A stretch of 64,000 bases of DNA from Helianthus annuus (lineage: Eukaryota > Streptophyta > Magnoliopsida > Asterales > Asteraceae), in contig NC_035443.2 of the NCBI RefSeq assembly GCF_002127325.2, forward strand, positions 149,750,703 through 149,814,702, written 5' to 3'. Shown here piece by piece: positions 37,726 through 48,969 of this stretch (position 1 is its first letter; every line of letters begins with the position of its first letter). A program made the translations under genes and the position numbers. The notes under the pieces were generated by a model that saw only the letters and a program-made list of their open reading frames with translations, was not told the origin of the DNA and made no database searches.

Positions 37726-38394
37726 ATGGATGATTTCATGAATCCATACAATAAGCTGCCCAAGTTGATGGCTATTGAAGATTACAATAGGTGGGCTACA
37801 AGATTTGAAAAATGGCTTAAAGCGTTTGCGTATCCAAGCTGGAAGAGCTTGAAAGCTGGGTACAATGTCGGAAGATCAAATTATGAGAATCTAGAAGGCA
37901 CTGATAATGTAGAGAGTTTTGTAGCGGAGCAAAAGTGCATTGCATTGCTTCATCAGTCGGTGAGAGACGACATAATTTCGTTGATTGAATATGTAAATGC
38001 GAAAGATCTTTGGGAGAAATTGAGGGTAAAATGTGTGGGCAGTGCCGAAATAGTAAAAAACAAGAAGAAGCTTTTAAGAAAAGAGTTTAATTTGTTTAGC
38101 TGTTTGAAAAATGAATCTGTTTGTAAGATGATTGAAAGATTCGGGCATCTGAAGCTGGAGCTGGCAAGACAAGGAATCATTTATTCTCAAGAAGAACTAG
38201 TTGATAAATTGTTTGATTCTCTACCAAATGAGCAAGACTGGCAATACTTTGCCCTGATGCTGAAAAACACAATCAAATCAGAAGATTTGACAGTGGATCG
38301 GCTTATCGAAAGACTGGAAAGCCATGAGTTAGAGATCAAGAAATCCAGCAAAGTCAACAACTCATCTTATCAGCAGAATGTGGAGCTGTATTAC
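37726..38394 (+). pseudogene. Copia gag, N-terminal part (split by Gypsy insertion)
   Basis: Starts MDDFMNPYNKLPKLM. It has the UBN2/gag-like segment (residues about 15-205) with YNRWATRFEKWLK, AKDLWEKLRVKC and LFDSLPNEQDW. These are capsid features of plant Copia gag. The frame is open to residue 223, where the Gypsy element is inserted (target duplication ATTAC). The remainder resumes at 52,376. Confidence 0.8.
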
Positions 38395-41300
38395 TGTAAC
38401 ACCTCGAATTTTTGTGTCCAATGATGTGTTAACACGTGTCATTTGTTTACACGTGGCATCTATAATAAATAAAGGACTAATTTTGACAAACCTTGAAAGT
38501 ATATAAATTCGAGGGTTATAAATGTCAAAAAGGGTAAATATACTGTATAGTATCCCTAAATAATGCTTAAACCTTTAAACGAATAAATTATAGATCGTAC
38601 AAAAACAAAACGCGGAAGAAAGTGAGAGATTACAAATTACAAGGGTTAACTGTGTCAACATGTTTAATAATACCTCTGAGTGACCCTTTAACGTTCCAAA
38701 GACTTTGTAACGGTATTATACCCTCACTAAAATAATATATATGAATTTCGCGAAGTTTCGATATGAAACGAGAAAGTTACGATCGAATTCGTAGAAGAAG
38801 GGTTAAAAGCGTCAACAGTGAAAGTTAAGGCTTTCCAATATAATTAATAAATAAACCGGGGACTTAATAATGCGGGTAATTAAAACGAGGCCCCTATCGG
38901 TAAATAACCGAGGGCCAAACCGCAAAGTTACCCCTTCAGAACCGAAAGGTCAGGTGAATCATTACGAAAGATTTCGTTATTAATGGCCCGATTCTGTAAT
39001 CATTATAAAAGATTTGAAAAATTCAGAAAATATAACCTCACGCGACCCGCGTAAGGTTTAGACATAAGTCGAGGCGGGCCGCGAGCCTCCTCACTAATTC
39101 GCCTGATTTCTTATCCTTTAGGCGACCCGCATTAAAATGCATGGGGACTCCCATGCGGGCCGCGTAAAGTGCCCAGATGCAGAATGGTTGTAACTACTTG
39201 GCTTTTGGAGCTTTTGAACGATCAAACAACCATTAATTGAGCATGGGTGCCCCCCTACACGACCCATACCACTTAGGGACACCTGCCCATGATCCATGAT
39301 CAATTGTAGCTTGTTGTGTAATGATCTTGAAGGCTCTTAAGCACTATAAATAAACTACATTGGTTCATATCATTCACAACATCAAAACACACAACTACTG
39401 ATCATTCTAAGTGCTCCCAAGCATTCTCTTCTGCTCTATAATCAAGAAACAACTTCTGTAAGTCGTTCATAACCATTTTGGTTTCACATTTCCATAGTTA
39501 TAGCTCATAAACGCAACCGTCGTAACTAACGGTTGTCATTTCAATAACTCGCAAATGATTCAGTCTTATGACGAATCAAAAATGGTTATGAGTTGGTATT
39601 TATGTGGGTATTAAACCTCTAAAATGGTTCCCCCTGATCACCACTCTAACTATGTCAATTATCGAGTCAAACGTGCGGTTAAAAAGTCAACAGAAAGCTA
39701 TTTTAGCGATTTATGCATAATCTGTAATATATATGTTATGGAACCTGTTTTGACAATCATAAAACATGATAATAAGTATATGAACATGTTTGCGCTCGTT
39801 TGAATCGATCATTTGCTATATAGAACCGGTTCGGAGCCGAAAGTCGCAAAAGTTTGACTTTTGCTTTGACTTCAGTTCTGACCCGTTTTAGTGAGGTATA
39901 AATATACCTTAGGACTCTCCTAGGACCAGGTCACATGTTGGTATACACCTCTGTGGTCGGTTCATGAGTTATCCGAGTCTTTTACGTATTTCCGTCATTC
40001 GCCTAAAAGTTGACCGTAACGGCCTTTTAAAATTAAAACGAGTATTTCGGACACGTGAACGGACCAAAACCTTGCTTGATAAATTATAAGCATGCCCCTG
40101 AAGTTTCACGTCAATCCGAGGCCTAGAATGAGAGTTATGCTAAAAGGCGCACTTTTAAGAAAGTTTTGTAATTAACGGCGCAATTAGCATAACGCCCATC
40201 TAACCCAAGTTTTCGTCACCAAAACCTTTACCCACTGTGGTAAAATAATATTTTGGGAATTTTAAAGATTTTTAATAATTTTTACCTTGCTCATAACCTG
40301 CGGTTATGGCTACGGTTCGGTAAATACCGAATATGCCCTTTTTGGCCAAAACGGGAGTTCTACAAGGTCTTTTGACCCGATTCCAATTGCTACTGGTTTT
40401 AAATAATAAATAAAGTATTTTAAGCTTTATAAGCTGTTCGGGAAACTCAGATTTCCTGTAGAACTCGAAAATCCCTTTTAAAGTCTTTAAAATGACCGAA
40501 AAGCCCCTATGGGGCATAATATAAACTTAAACTCGTTACGGGCATTACGGAAGGTATCCTACTGATACCAAAATACTTTTAAGGCATATTGACTTAGGAA
40601 ATGAGCGTAGGACTCTTGTGGTTAACCGTTTCGCCTATTTGCGCACACGGTACGGCTCATGGAACTAGTTTTCGTGCAATAGCCGATATGGGTCAAATTA
40701 TATTATTTGAACCCCAAAATCCAGTGTATGAACTATAAACCCATATAAAACAAGTCACTGAACTTGTTGGGTCCAAATCATACTCCATTCTCGGTTTTCG
40801 CCTTTTCGTGCGAATTAACCATATCTATATATCGGAATCAACCGGTTTAAGCTACGGCTAATATAAGGACCGTTAGGATTCTAAGAGGTTAATTAAAAAC
40901 CTTCGTTCCAGATTAGAAGCCCCAGTAAAAGCTATCGGTGACTTGATCTAAATTAAGGATTAATACTTACAAAGGTAAATACTTTTGACTTATTTCCCCT
41001 ATATGGGCTTGGGTTACGGTATATTAATACCGCTTGATTGAGCATTATATAATTCCATCGCTTAGGTGGTTAATTGATTAAATATGATCGGCTCATTTAA
41101 ACAGTGTTGTTGCTTATAAGCCTTTGGGGGGTTTAATGACCGTTGTCCCGGATATCCTTGGCATCATTTTACGAAATGGCCACGACCATCGACATCCCGG
41201 TGTAGGCGTACACCCGGTATAAAGTGTCGACATTAAAACTAAAAGACGTAGCCGTTGGTTTTCATACTACGGTTTTACGCAAACGTGGTGTGTCTATAAA

Positions 41301-41796
41301 TCTTTAACCCGGCACGACCCGGGCTACTGAACGCATAAAAGAACATGTAAAACGTTCACAAGATCATTATGAATTTTCCCAAGTTATAAAAGAGTTTGTG
41401 CCTTGTGCATTCAAATCAATTTTAATAAACATTTTCAAATGTGTCAGTTGAATGTATTTACCAGTGTAAACTGACGTATTTTCCCCAAAAAGATTAAGTG
41501 CAGGTACCTAAACGTAATTGGCTGGTATTAGCTCCCTAGCGTCGGGATAAGTCTCGCAAGCTTGATTGCAGTATCTGATGGAACAATAATTTATGATTAT
41601 TTACGATCCGCTGTGGATATATTCAACCCCTGTAATACATTTTGATATTACGATCAGAGGTTGAAATTTATATATTTATCTTATGCTTCCGCTGTGCATT
41701 ATATAATTGTGTGGTTTGACTATATTGTTGCCAACATCGTCACGGTAATCCCCCACCGGGCCCACCGGTGAGACACGTGGAAATCGGGGTGTGACA
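38395..41796 (+). repeat. 5' LTR of Gypsy element
   Basis: Starts TGTAACACCTCG and ends CGGGGTGTGACA. It includes a TATA-like ACTATAAATAAAC at about 39,340. No supported ORF inside. Confidence 0.9.
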
Positions 41797-41799
41797 GGT

Positions 41800-41813
41800 T
41801 GGTATCAGAGCCA
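41800..41813 (+). other. primer-binding site of Gypsy element (tRNA-iMet)
   Basis: TGGTATCAGAGCCA starts three bases after the 5' LTR and matches initiator Met tRNA. Confidence 0.9.
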
Positions 41814-41952
41814 ACATTGAGTGAATTAAACACTACCCTATTGTGTTTAATCTCAGTGACACAATTGCACACACTTGAGTCTAGACCATAACTTAGGACA
41901 AATTCGGATTATTACTCCTTTTTGTCTTTATTTTCGATTTGATTTTTAATAA

Positions 41953-43176
41953 GTTTTGGAGCAGGAAACACCTGTTATATTCCGAGGAAGAGGAAGGGGA
42001 CGTAGAGGCCGAGGAGAAATCGTGACACATCGCGACCAAGAAGCTGGACCATCTGGTACAAGACATCCTTCGATGACAAGAAGCGAAGAGCCACAGAGAC
42101 GAAGAGATCTTTACGAACCAGCGAGGCATTCCACTTCGCACAGCTCGACGCCATCCTACCGGCACTCCTTTGGGCCAAATTCAGAAAATGATCCCAATAA
42201 CCCACAACCTTCCTTCATACCTCTGCAACGTTCGGTATCGCACCGAAACTACGACGACCCTAGTCCATACTACGTAGCTCAGTTTAATCCGGCTGACTAC
42301 ATACAGGAACCTTCAGGTTTTGTTCCACTAGGGCCACAAGACCATTTTTCTGAAGATCCCATGGAGGAAGATGAGGATCCAACTGAACCAGCTCGTGGTA
42401 CGCCCACGCATCCGATAGAAGTATCTGATGGATCTTCATATCATGGTCCACAATATCAAGGCCCAGACAGCTTTATGGCCTTGTTTGACCGACATGAGTG
42501 GTACAACGCACCATCTCATCAGACATCGCAACCGAGACATCCACAGGATCCCTCTGAGGATTCACGCTTTGAGGCAGTTACGCCACCACCTCCGCCACCG
42601 GCACAACCAGTAATACCTGATCCGCCGAGGCGTAGGAGGACAAATGCTCGTATGTCTACACGAGGAGGAGGGGGTATGCACTTCAGCACTCCTCGACACT
42701 CTAGTAGTAGCCACTATCCGCCGCTACAAGAAGAAGGACCTTCAAGTCCTATACAGGAGGCGAACTCCGCACCTACTGCACGAAATTCGCCACCATTTGG
42801 GTATGACCAACCCATACCTGCTTATACGGGTCCAACGGCTTACAATCCGTTCGAACCATCACAAGCACAATACAACTACGGCTATGAGCGCGACCCATAT
42901 GTGGTGTCGGCTAGATATAATGCGCGCTACCCTGACGGAGCACATGGAAACATGGGACCACCGGATTACTCAGCTCATGGGTATCCAATACCTCCCAGAC
43001 CTCCAGTTCCGCATCAAGCGCCGCAACCACGTTTTTCTCCTCCTGAACAGGAAGAAATACTCCATCGACTAGATCGTGTGGAGAGAGAGTTCGAGGAAGA
43101 GAAGAAAAGCCACCGAGGATTTCTCAAGGGCTTGGCGAACCTACTAAAGGGCAAAAAGAAGAAACGTGACCACTAG
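41953..43176 (+). CDS. extra ORF between PBS and gag, unknown function
   Basis: An open frame of about 407 codons from just after a TAA at 41,950 to TAG 43,174-43,176. The first ATG is at 42,073 (367 residues), and an upstream non-ATG start or splice junction is possible. The N-terminus is arginine/glycine-rich (RGRGRGRRGRGE). The middle is proline-, serine- and histidine-rich and looks disordered. The C-terminus has a short coiled coil (EEILHRLDRVEREFEEEKK) and a basic end (KGKKKKRDH). There is no zinc knuckle, protease or RT motif. It sits upstream of gag in the same strand. An RNA-binding or accessory role is conceivable from its composition but not shown. Confidence 0.6.
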   Translation, partial: VLEQETPVIFRGRGRGRRGRGEIVTHRDQEAGPSGTRHPSMTRSEEPQRRRDLYEPARHSTSHSSTPSYRHSFGPNSENDPNNPQPSFIPLQRSVSHRNYDDPSPYYVAQFNPADYIQEPSGFVPLGPQDHFSEDPMEEDEDPTEPARGTPTHPIEVSDGSSYHGPQYQGPDSFMALFDRHEWYNAPSHQTSQPRHPQDPSEDSRFEAVTPPPPPPAQPVIPDPPRRRRTNARMSTRGGGGMHFSTPRHSSSSHYPPLQEEGPSSPIQEANSAPTARNSPPFGYDQPIPAYTGPTAYNPFEPSQAQYNYGYERDPYVVSARYNARYPDGAHGNMGPPDYSAHGYPIPPRPPVPHQAPQPRFSPPEQEEILHRLDRVEREFEEEKKSHRGFLKGLANLLKGKKKKRDH

Positions 43177-43214
43177 CCCTTAATAGTAGTACTACTGTAA
43201 TTTCTACTTTGAAA

Positions 43215-43320
43215 TAAGTCCCTGCGTGGACAACTTATCGTATTTCAGTCCCTACGTGGACTTATATTTAGTCCTTGCGTGGACACCTATCTTGTATTAG
43301 TCCCTGCGTGGACTTGTCAC
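43215..43320. repeat. four copies of AGTCCCTGCGTGGAC
   Basis: A roughly 33-bp unit with the core GTCC(C/T)T(G/A)CGTGGAC recurs four times just after the extra ORF. Confidence 0.75.
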
Positions 43321-43721
43321 TTATTTTAAAACCTCTATGGAGGTATGTATTATTTGAAAGACCCGTTTAGGGCAATATGTAATTATATTTGAAATTTCGG
43401 AATGTATGTTATGAGTTTTGTTTTAATATAAATAAGAATAAATCAAAACCATTCCTTTTATATTGATCTGCCTAAATAAAGAATCTTAAAAGGGTGAAAC
43501 CTAGCTTGGGGTCTTTTAAGATCTAGTCAAGATGGTACGACCTAACTGAAAAGATTCTGATTCCCTGTTAACCTCTGTACGCATGTTAACATTCATGGCA
43601 GATGTGATTCGTTATAATCACGCACGTCATTCTTATACAATAATCCTTTGAGGATTTCAAAACCCAACTAAATGATATATAGATCGTGGGTTAAATCACC
43701 AATAAAGGTGATCAATATTAT

Positions 43722-44061
43722 AAGACATCCATTTAGTGATGCAATGCCTACGGGCCAGTACTATAAAGACATCCATTTAGTGATGCAATGCCTACGGGCC
43801 AGTATTATAAAGACATCCATTAGTGATGCAGTGCCTACGGGCCAATATTATAGAAACATCCATTAGTGATGCAGTGCCTACGGGCCAGAATTAATAAAAC
43901 ATCCATTAGTGATGCAGTGCCTACAGGCCAGAATTAATAAAACATCCATTAGTGATGTAGTGCCTACGGGCCAATATTATCAAAAACATCCATTAGTGAT
44001 GTAGTGCCTACGGGCCAACCATATTAAGACATCCATTAGAGGTGTAGTGCCTATGGGCCAT
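43722..44061. repeat. 43-bp tandem repeat, eight copies, before gag
   Basis: Units read AAGACATCCATTAGTGATGC then AGTGCCTACGGGCCA with a short AT-rich linker. The first two copies have an extra T (CATTTAG), and the last is the most diverged. It lies in the untranslated stretch between the extra ORF and gag-pol. Confidence 0.9.
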
Positions 44062-44386
44062 AATAATTGTCTTATAAGACAAAAGGCAGTAGTAGTCTAT
44101 GACTCTCTGTCAGAAAGAGATAAAAGAACTACGGTTCAACTCTCTATGCCTTTGATTCTCTGGAATCTCGGCTAATATTATAAAACATCGTCGTGATTAG
44201 GCTTTATGCCGCCCATACTATTTATATAGTTAAAATAGGATATATTCAAATCCTAATATTTAATGAAATAAAAAGTTAACCAAATATGGTCTCTGTACCA
44301 TGGTTGACAAATTGTCATAAAAGACAATCATATAATAATCTCCTAAATTAAAATTTTGTTATCTTCTGTAACAGATTCAAGTTACA

Positions 44387-47300
44387 ATGGCGGATCCCAA
44401 TGGAGAGAACAGCCACACGAATGAAGATGACTATGACAATGCGTCAGTACATTTGACAGGCGCACAACTGAAGGCCCTGATCAACAATGCTGTCCAGGCA
44501 GCGATTGATCGTCAAAATACTGAGTCTCAAGGCAGAACTGTGTCAAAACCACCCTCTAAACCAAAGACACACTCCAAACCACCCTCTGAACCCAAGAAAG
44601 ATGACGACAAGCACTCGTCTACTGAGCACAGCGTTCACCGCGATAGAGAATATACTGATGCGTCCAGTGCTAAGGGTTGCACCTACAAATACTTTGTATC
44701 ATGCAAGCCCCGTGAATTTACAGGGGAGAAGGGTGCGGTTGATTGTATCACCTGGCTGGACGAGATGGACACGATTGTGGACATCAGCGGGTGCGCTGAG
44801 AGGGACGTGGTTAAGTTTGTGTCCCAGTCATTCAAGGGCGAGGCCCTGGCGTGGTGGAGAGCTCTGGTGCAGGCTTCAGGTAAGTCTGCCTTGTACAAAA
44901 TGTCATGGGGGGAGTTTATTACCCTCATAAAAGAAAACTACTGCCCTCAGCACGAGGTTGAGAAAATTGAGGCAGATTTTGTCTCACTAGTAATGACAAA
45001 CCTGGATTGTCAAGCATATCTGACAAGTTTTAACACTATGTCACGCCTGGTGCCATATCTTGTGACACCAGAACCCAGAAGGATTGCCCGATTCATTGGG
45101 GGCTTGGAGCCGGCGATCAAGGCCAGCGTGAAGGCCTCTAGGCCAACGACCTTCAGGTCAGTTACTGACCTCTCCTTGTCTCTTACACTTGATGCTGTCC
45201 GTCTGAGGGCACAAAGGAGCAAGGAGGCTGAAAAGCGAAAACGTGAGGATGATACCTCACGAAAGTCTGGGAAAAAGCACCGTGGAAACGGTGAGGGCAA
45301 GAGAGGGTCGGAGGCAAAGAAGGAGGGGCAAGCTGATGGAAGACCTCACTGCAAGGTCTGCAAGAAACCTCACTCCGGGAAGTGTAGGTTTGCGTCTGGT
45401 TCACAGTCGCAACAAAGGACTCCACCCTGTGGGCTATGCAAGTCCAAGGAGCATAAGACAGTGGAGTGCAAAAAGATAAAGGACGCAACCTGCTTTAATT
45501 GCAATGAAAAGGGGCACATAAAGAGTAATTGCCCGAAGTATGCCAAGAAGGCGGAAGAGACTAAGAAGACAAATGCGAGAGTTTTTCGCTTGGATGCAAA
45601 GGAAGCGGTCAAGGACGACAATGTGCTTACAGGTACCTTTCTCGTAAATAATATATTTGCAAGAGTACTGTTCGATTCTGGCGCTGACAAATCCTTTGTA
45701 GACCAGAAATTTTGCCAACTACTAAATATGCCAATCAAAACCCTTGACGTGAAATACGAAGTAGAGTTAGCAGACGGCACGATAGAAACCGTCTCTACTG
45801 TTCTAGAAGGATGTGAAATATCCATTAGGAACCATTCTTTTCCTTTATCTCTACTTCCTTTCAAACTTGCGGGTTTTGACATTGTGCTAGGCATGGACTG
45901 GTTATCCCGTAATCAGGCCCAAATCATTTGCGGCAAGCGGCAAATAGTTTTAAATACTCCGAGTGGTGAATCTCTTACCATTCGAGGGGATACGCATTAC
46001 GGATTGCCCGAAGACGTATCTATGCTGAAAGCTTCAAGGTGTTTGAACAGAGGCTGTGTGATTTACATGGCTCAGGTGATAATTGAAGAACCAAAACCGA
46101 AGATCGAGGATCTTCCTGTCATTTCTGAATACCCCGAGGTTTTTCCTGAAGAACTACCTGGTTTGCCACCAGATAGACAAGTGGAGTTCAGAATTGACAT
46201 CATTCCTGGAGCAGCTCCGATAGCCAGAGCACCTTACAGATTAGCTCCGACGGAAATGAAAGAACTAAGGACCCAGTTGGATGAACTGCTGGCGAAAGGT
46301 TTTATCAGACCTAGTTCATCTCCCTGGGGAGCTCCTGTCCTATTTGTAAAGAAGAAGGACGGATCGATGCGGTTGTGCATCGACTATAGAGAACTGAATA
46401 AAGTTACCATAAAGAATAGATATCCTTTACCAAGGATCGATGATCTATTCGATCAGCTGCAAGGAGCGAGCTACTTCTCAAAGATCGACTTAAGGTCGGG
46501 TTATCATCAACTAAGGGTCAGAGATGAAGATGTACGCAAGACTGCATTTAGAACTCGCTATGGTCATTACGAGTTCCTAGTGATGCCTTTTGGGCTCACA
46601 AATGCACCAGCTGCGTTCATGGATCTCATGAACCGCGTTTGCAAGCCGTACTTGGACAAATTCGTCATAGTCTTCATCGACGATATCCTTATCTATTCCA
46701 AGAATCAAGCTGACCACGAGAAGCACCTCCGTTGCATTCTCGAATTACTACAGCGTGAGAAACTCTACGCCAAATTCTCGAAATGTGAATTCTGGCTACG
46801 AGAAGTCCAGTTTTTAGGACACGTTGTGAGTGAGCGTGGTATCCAAGTGGATCCCGCTAAGGTAGAGGCAGTCATGAACTGGCAAGAGCCAAAGACGCCT
46901 ACCGAAATCCGTAGTTTCCTGGGATTAGCAGGATACTACCGGAGATTTATTGAAAATTTTTCAAGGATTGCTGCGCCCTTGACTTCCTTGACCAAGAAGA
47001 AAGAAAAGTACATTTGGGGCCCGAAGCAGCAAGAGTCCTTTGAAATACTGAAGCAGAAGCTAAGCAACGCACCTGTGTTAACCTTACCTGAGGGTACAGA
47101 TGAATTCGTAGTTTACTGCGATGCATCACACACAGGCATGGGGTGTGTGCTTATGCAGAAGGGCAAGGTGATTGCCTATGCTTCAAGGCAATTAAAGGTG
47201 CATGAAAAGAATTACACCACCCATGATTTGGAGTTGGGTGCCGTTGTATTTGCACTGAAGTTGTGGAGGCATTACCTTTATGGTATTAAATTTGTGATTT

Positions 47301-48934
47301 ATTCTGATCACAAAAGCCTCCAGCACCTGTTCAACCAGAAGGAGTTGAACATGAGACAGCGCCGTTGGATGGAAACCCTGAATGATTATGACTGTGAAAT
47401 CAGGTACCATCCCGGCAAGGCGAATGTGGTCGCCGATGCCTTGAGTAGGAAGGAAAGGGTAAAACCCATTCGAATCAATGCCAAGAGCATTGAAGTCAAG
47501 AACAATCTAATTGAAAGGATATTAGCTGCACAGCGAGAGGCTGTGTTGGAAGCTAACTATCCAAATGAAAAGCTGGGAGTAACTGAGGAGCAGTTGACTC
47601 TTAGCAAGGATGGAATTCTTAGGCTGAACGGACGTATATGGGTTCCGATTTATGGAGGACTACGAGATGTTGTTCTCCAGGAAGCCCATAGTTCCAAATA
47701 CTCAGTCCATCCTGGTGCAGACAAAATGTACCAAGACTTAAAGGCAAATTATTGGTGGATAGGCTTGAAAAAGTCTGTAGCCGCCCATGTAGCAAAGTGC
47801 TTGACTTGCGCTCAAGTCAAAGCCGAGCACCAAAAGCCGTCTGGCTTGCTACAACAGCCTGAACTTCCCGAGTGGAAGTGGGAATGCGTAACTATGGACT
47901 TCATAACCAAGTTACCCAAAACCAGGAAAGGAAACGATACAATATGGGTCATAGTCGATAGGCTGACTAAATCAGCTCATTTTCTACCCATCAAGGAGAC
48001 GTATAGCTCCGATATGTTAGCCCAACTATATGTTGATAAGATTGTAGCCTTACACGGCATACCTGTGTCTATTATCTCCGACAGGGATACTAGATACACA
48101 TCTCACTTCTGGAAGAGTTTCCAGCAATCTTTGGGCACGCGTTTGAACTTTAGTACGACTTACCATCCACAGACGGACGGTCAAAGTGAGCGTACTATCC
48201 AAACGCTAGAAGACATGCTTCGTGCATGTGCGATCGATTTAGGTGGTAACTGGGATAAAAACCTACCCCTGATCGAATTCTCCTACAATAATAGCTACCA
48301 CACCAGCATAAAGGCTGCGCCTTTCGAGGCATTATATGGTAGGAAATGCAGATCGCCTGTTTGTTGGGCGGAAGTAGGAGAGGTCCAATTATCGGGACCA
48401 GAGATTGTTTTCCAGACAACGGACAAGATTGTCCAAATCCGGGAACGTCTCAAGGCTGCCCGCGATAGGCAGAAGAGCTACGCTGATCCAAAGCGTAAGG
48501 ATTTTCAATTCGAAGTGGGTGAAAAGGTATTACTTAAGGTGTCACCCTAGAAGGGGGTGATGCGTTTCGGCAAGAAAGGCAAACTGAGTCCGAGATACAT
48601 AGGACCTTTTGAGGTCATTGAACGAGTCGGATCAGTTGCCTATAAACTAAACTTGCCTGGAGAGCTCAATGGAATTCACAATGTGTTCCACATCTGCAAT
48701 CTCAAGAAGTGCTTCGCCGACGAATCGTTGGTGATCCCACACACAGATGTGCATATAGATGAGAGCTTAAAGTTCATAGAAAAACCTTTGTCGATTGAAG
48801 ATCGACAGGTGAAGAAGCTTCGCAGAAAGCACGTACCGATTGTTAAGGTCAAATGGGATGCTCGTAGAGGTCCTGAATATACGTGGGAAGTCGAAGCTAC
48901 AATGAAAGAAAAATACCCCTATTTATTTGAGTAA
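44387..48934 (+). pseudogene. Gypsy gag-pol polyprotein with one in-frame stop
   Basis: One frame starts [10 protein letters not shown]. Gag has a capsid region (residues about 105-280) and three cysteine knuckles, the last [14 protein letters not shown] at 369-382. Aspartic protease active site LFDSGAD has its D at 430. RT has GYHQL and FIDDIL with catalytic D765/D766. RNase H starts at D912. Integrase has a zinc finger (H1108, C1138, C1141) and a D,D35E triad at D1171, D1232 and E1268. The C-terminal barrel ends in a chromodomain-like segment with TWE and YPYLF. A TAG at 48,548-48,550 interrupts the frame after residue 1,387; the same frame then continues 128 codons to 48,934. So every enzymatic domain is open, and only the C-terminal targeting region is cut off. 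Confidence 0.9.
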
Positions 48935-48954
48935 ATCTCGGGTCGAGATTTATT

Positions 48955-48969
48955 TTAAGGGGGTGAGGA
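48955..48969 (+). other. polypurine tract of Gypsy element
   Basis: TTAAGGGGGTGAGGA lies directly before the 3' LTR (TGTAACACC at 48,970). Confidence 0.85.

Noticed and set aside
39118..39303. 61-codon frame in the Gypsy LTR, repeated at 49,693-49,878
   Set aside because: Appears in both LTRs only because the LTRs are copies; no motif and no ATG context of note.
42644..43072. 142-codon frame overlapping the extra Gypsy ORF
   Set aside because: Different frame of the same low-complexity DNA; the longer frame from 41,953 is preferred.
43722..44061. CRISPR-like regular repeats
   Set aside because: Units are contiguous and similar along their length, without unique spacers; this is a plant retrotransposon minisatellite.
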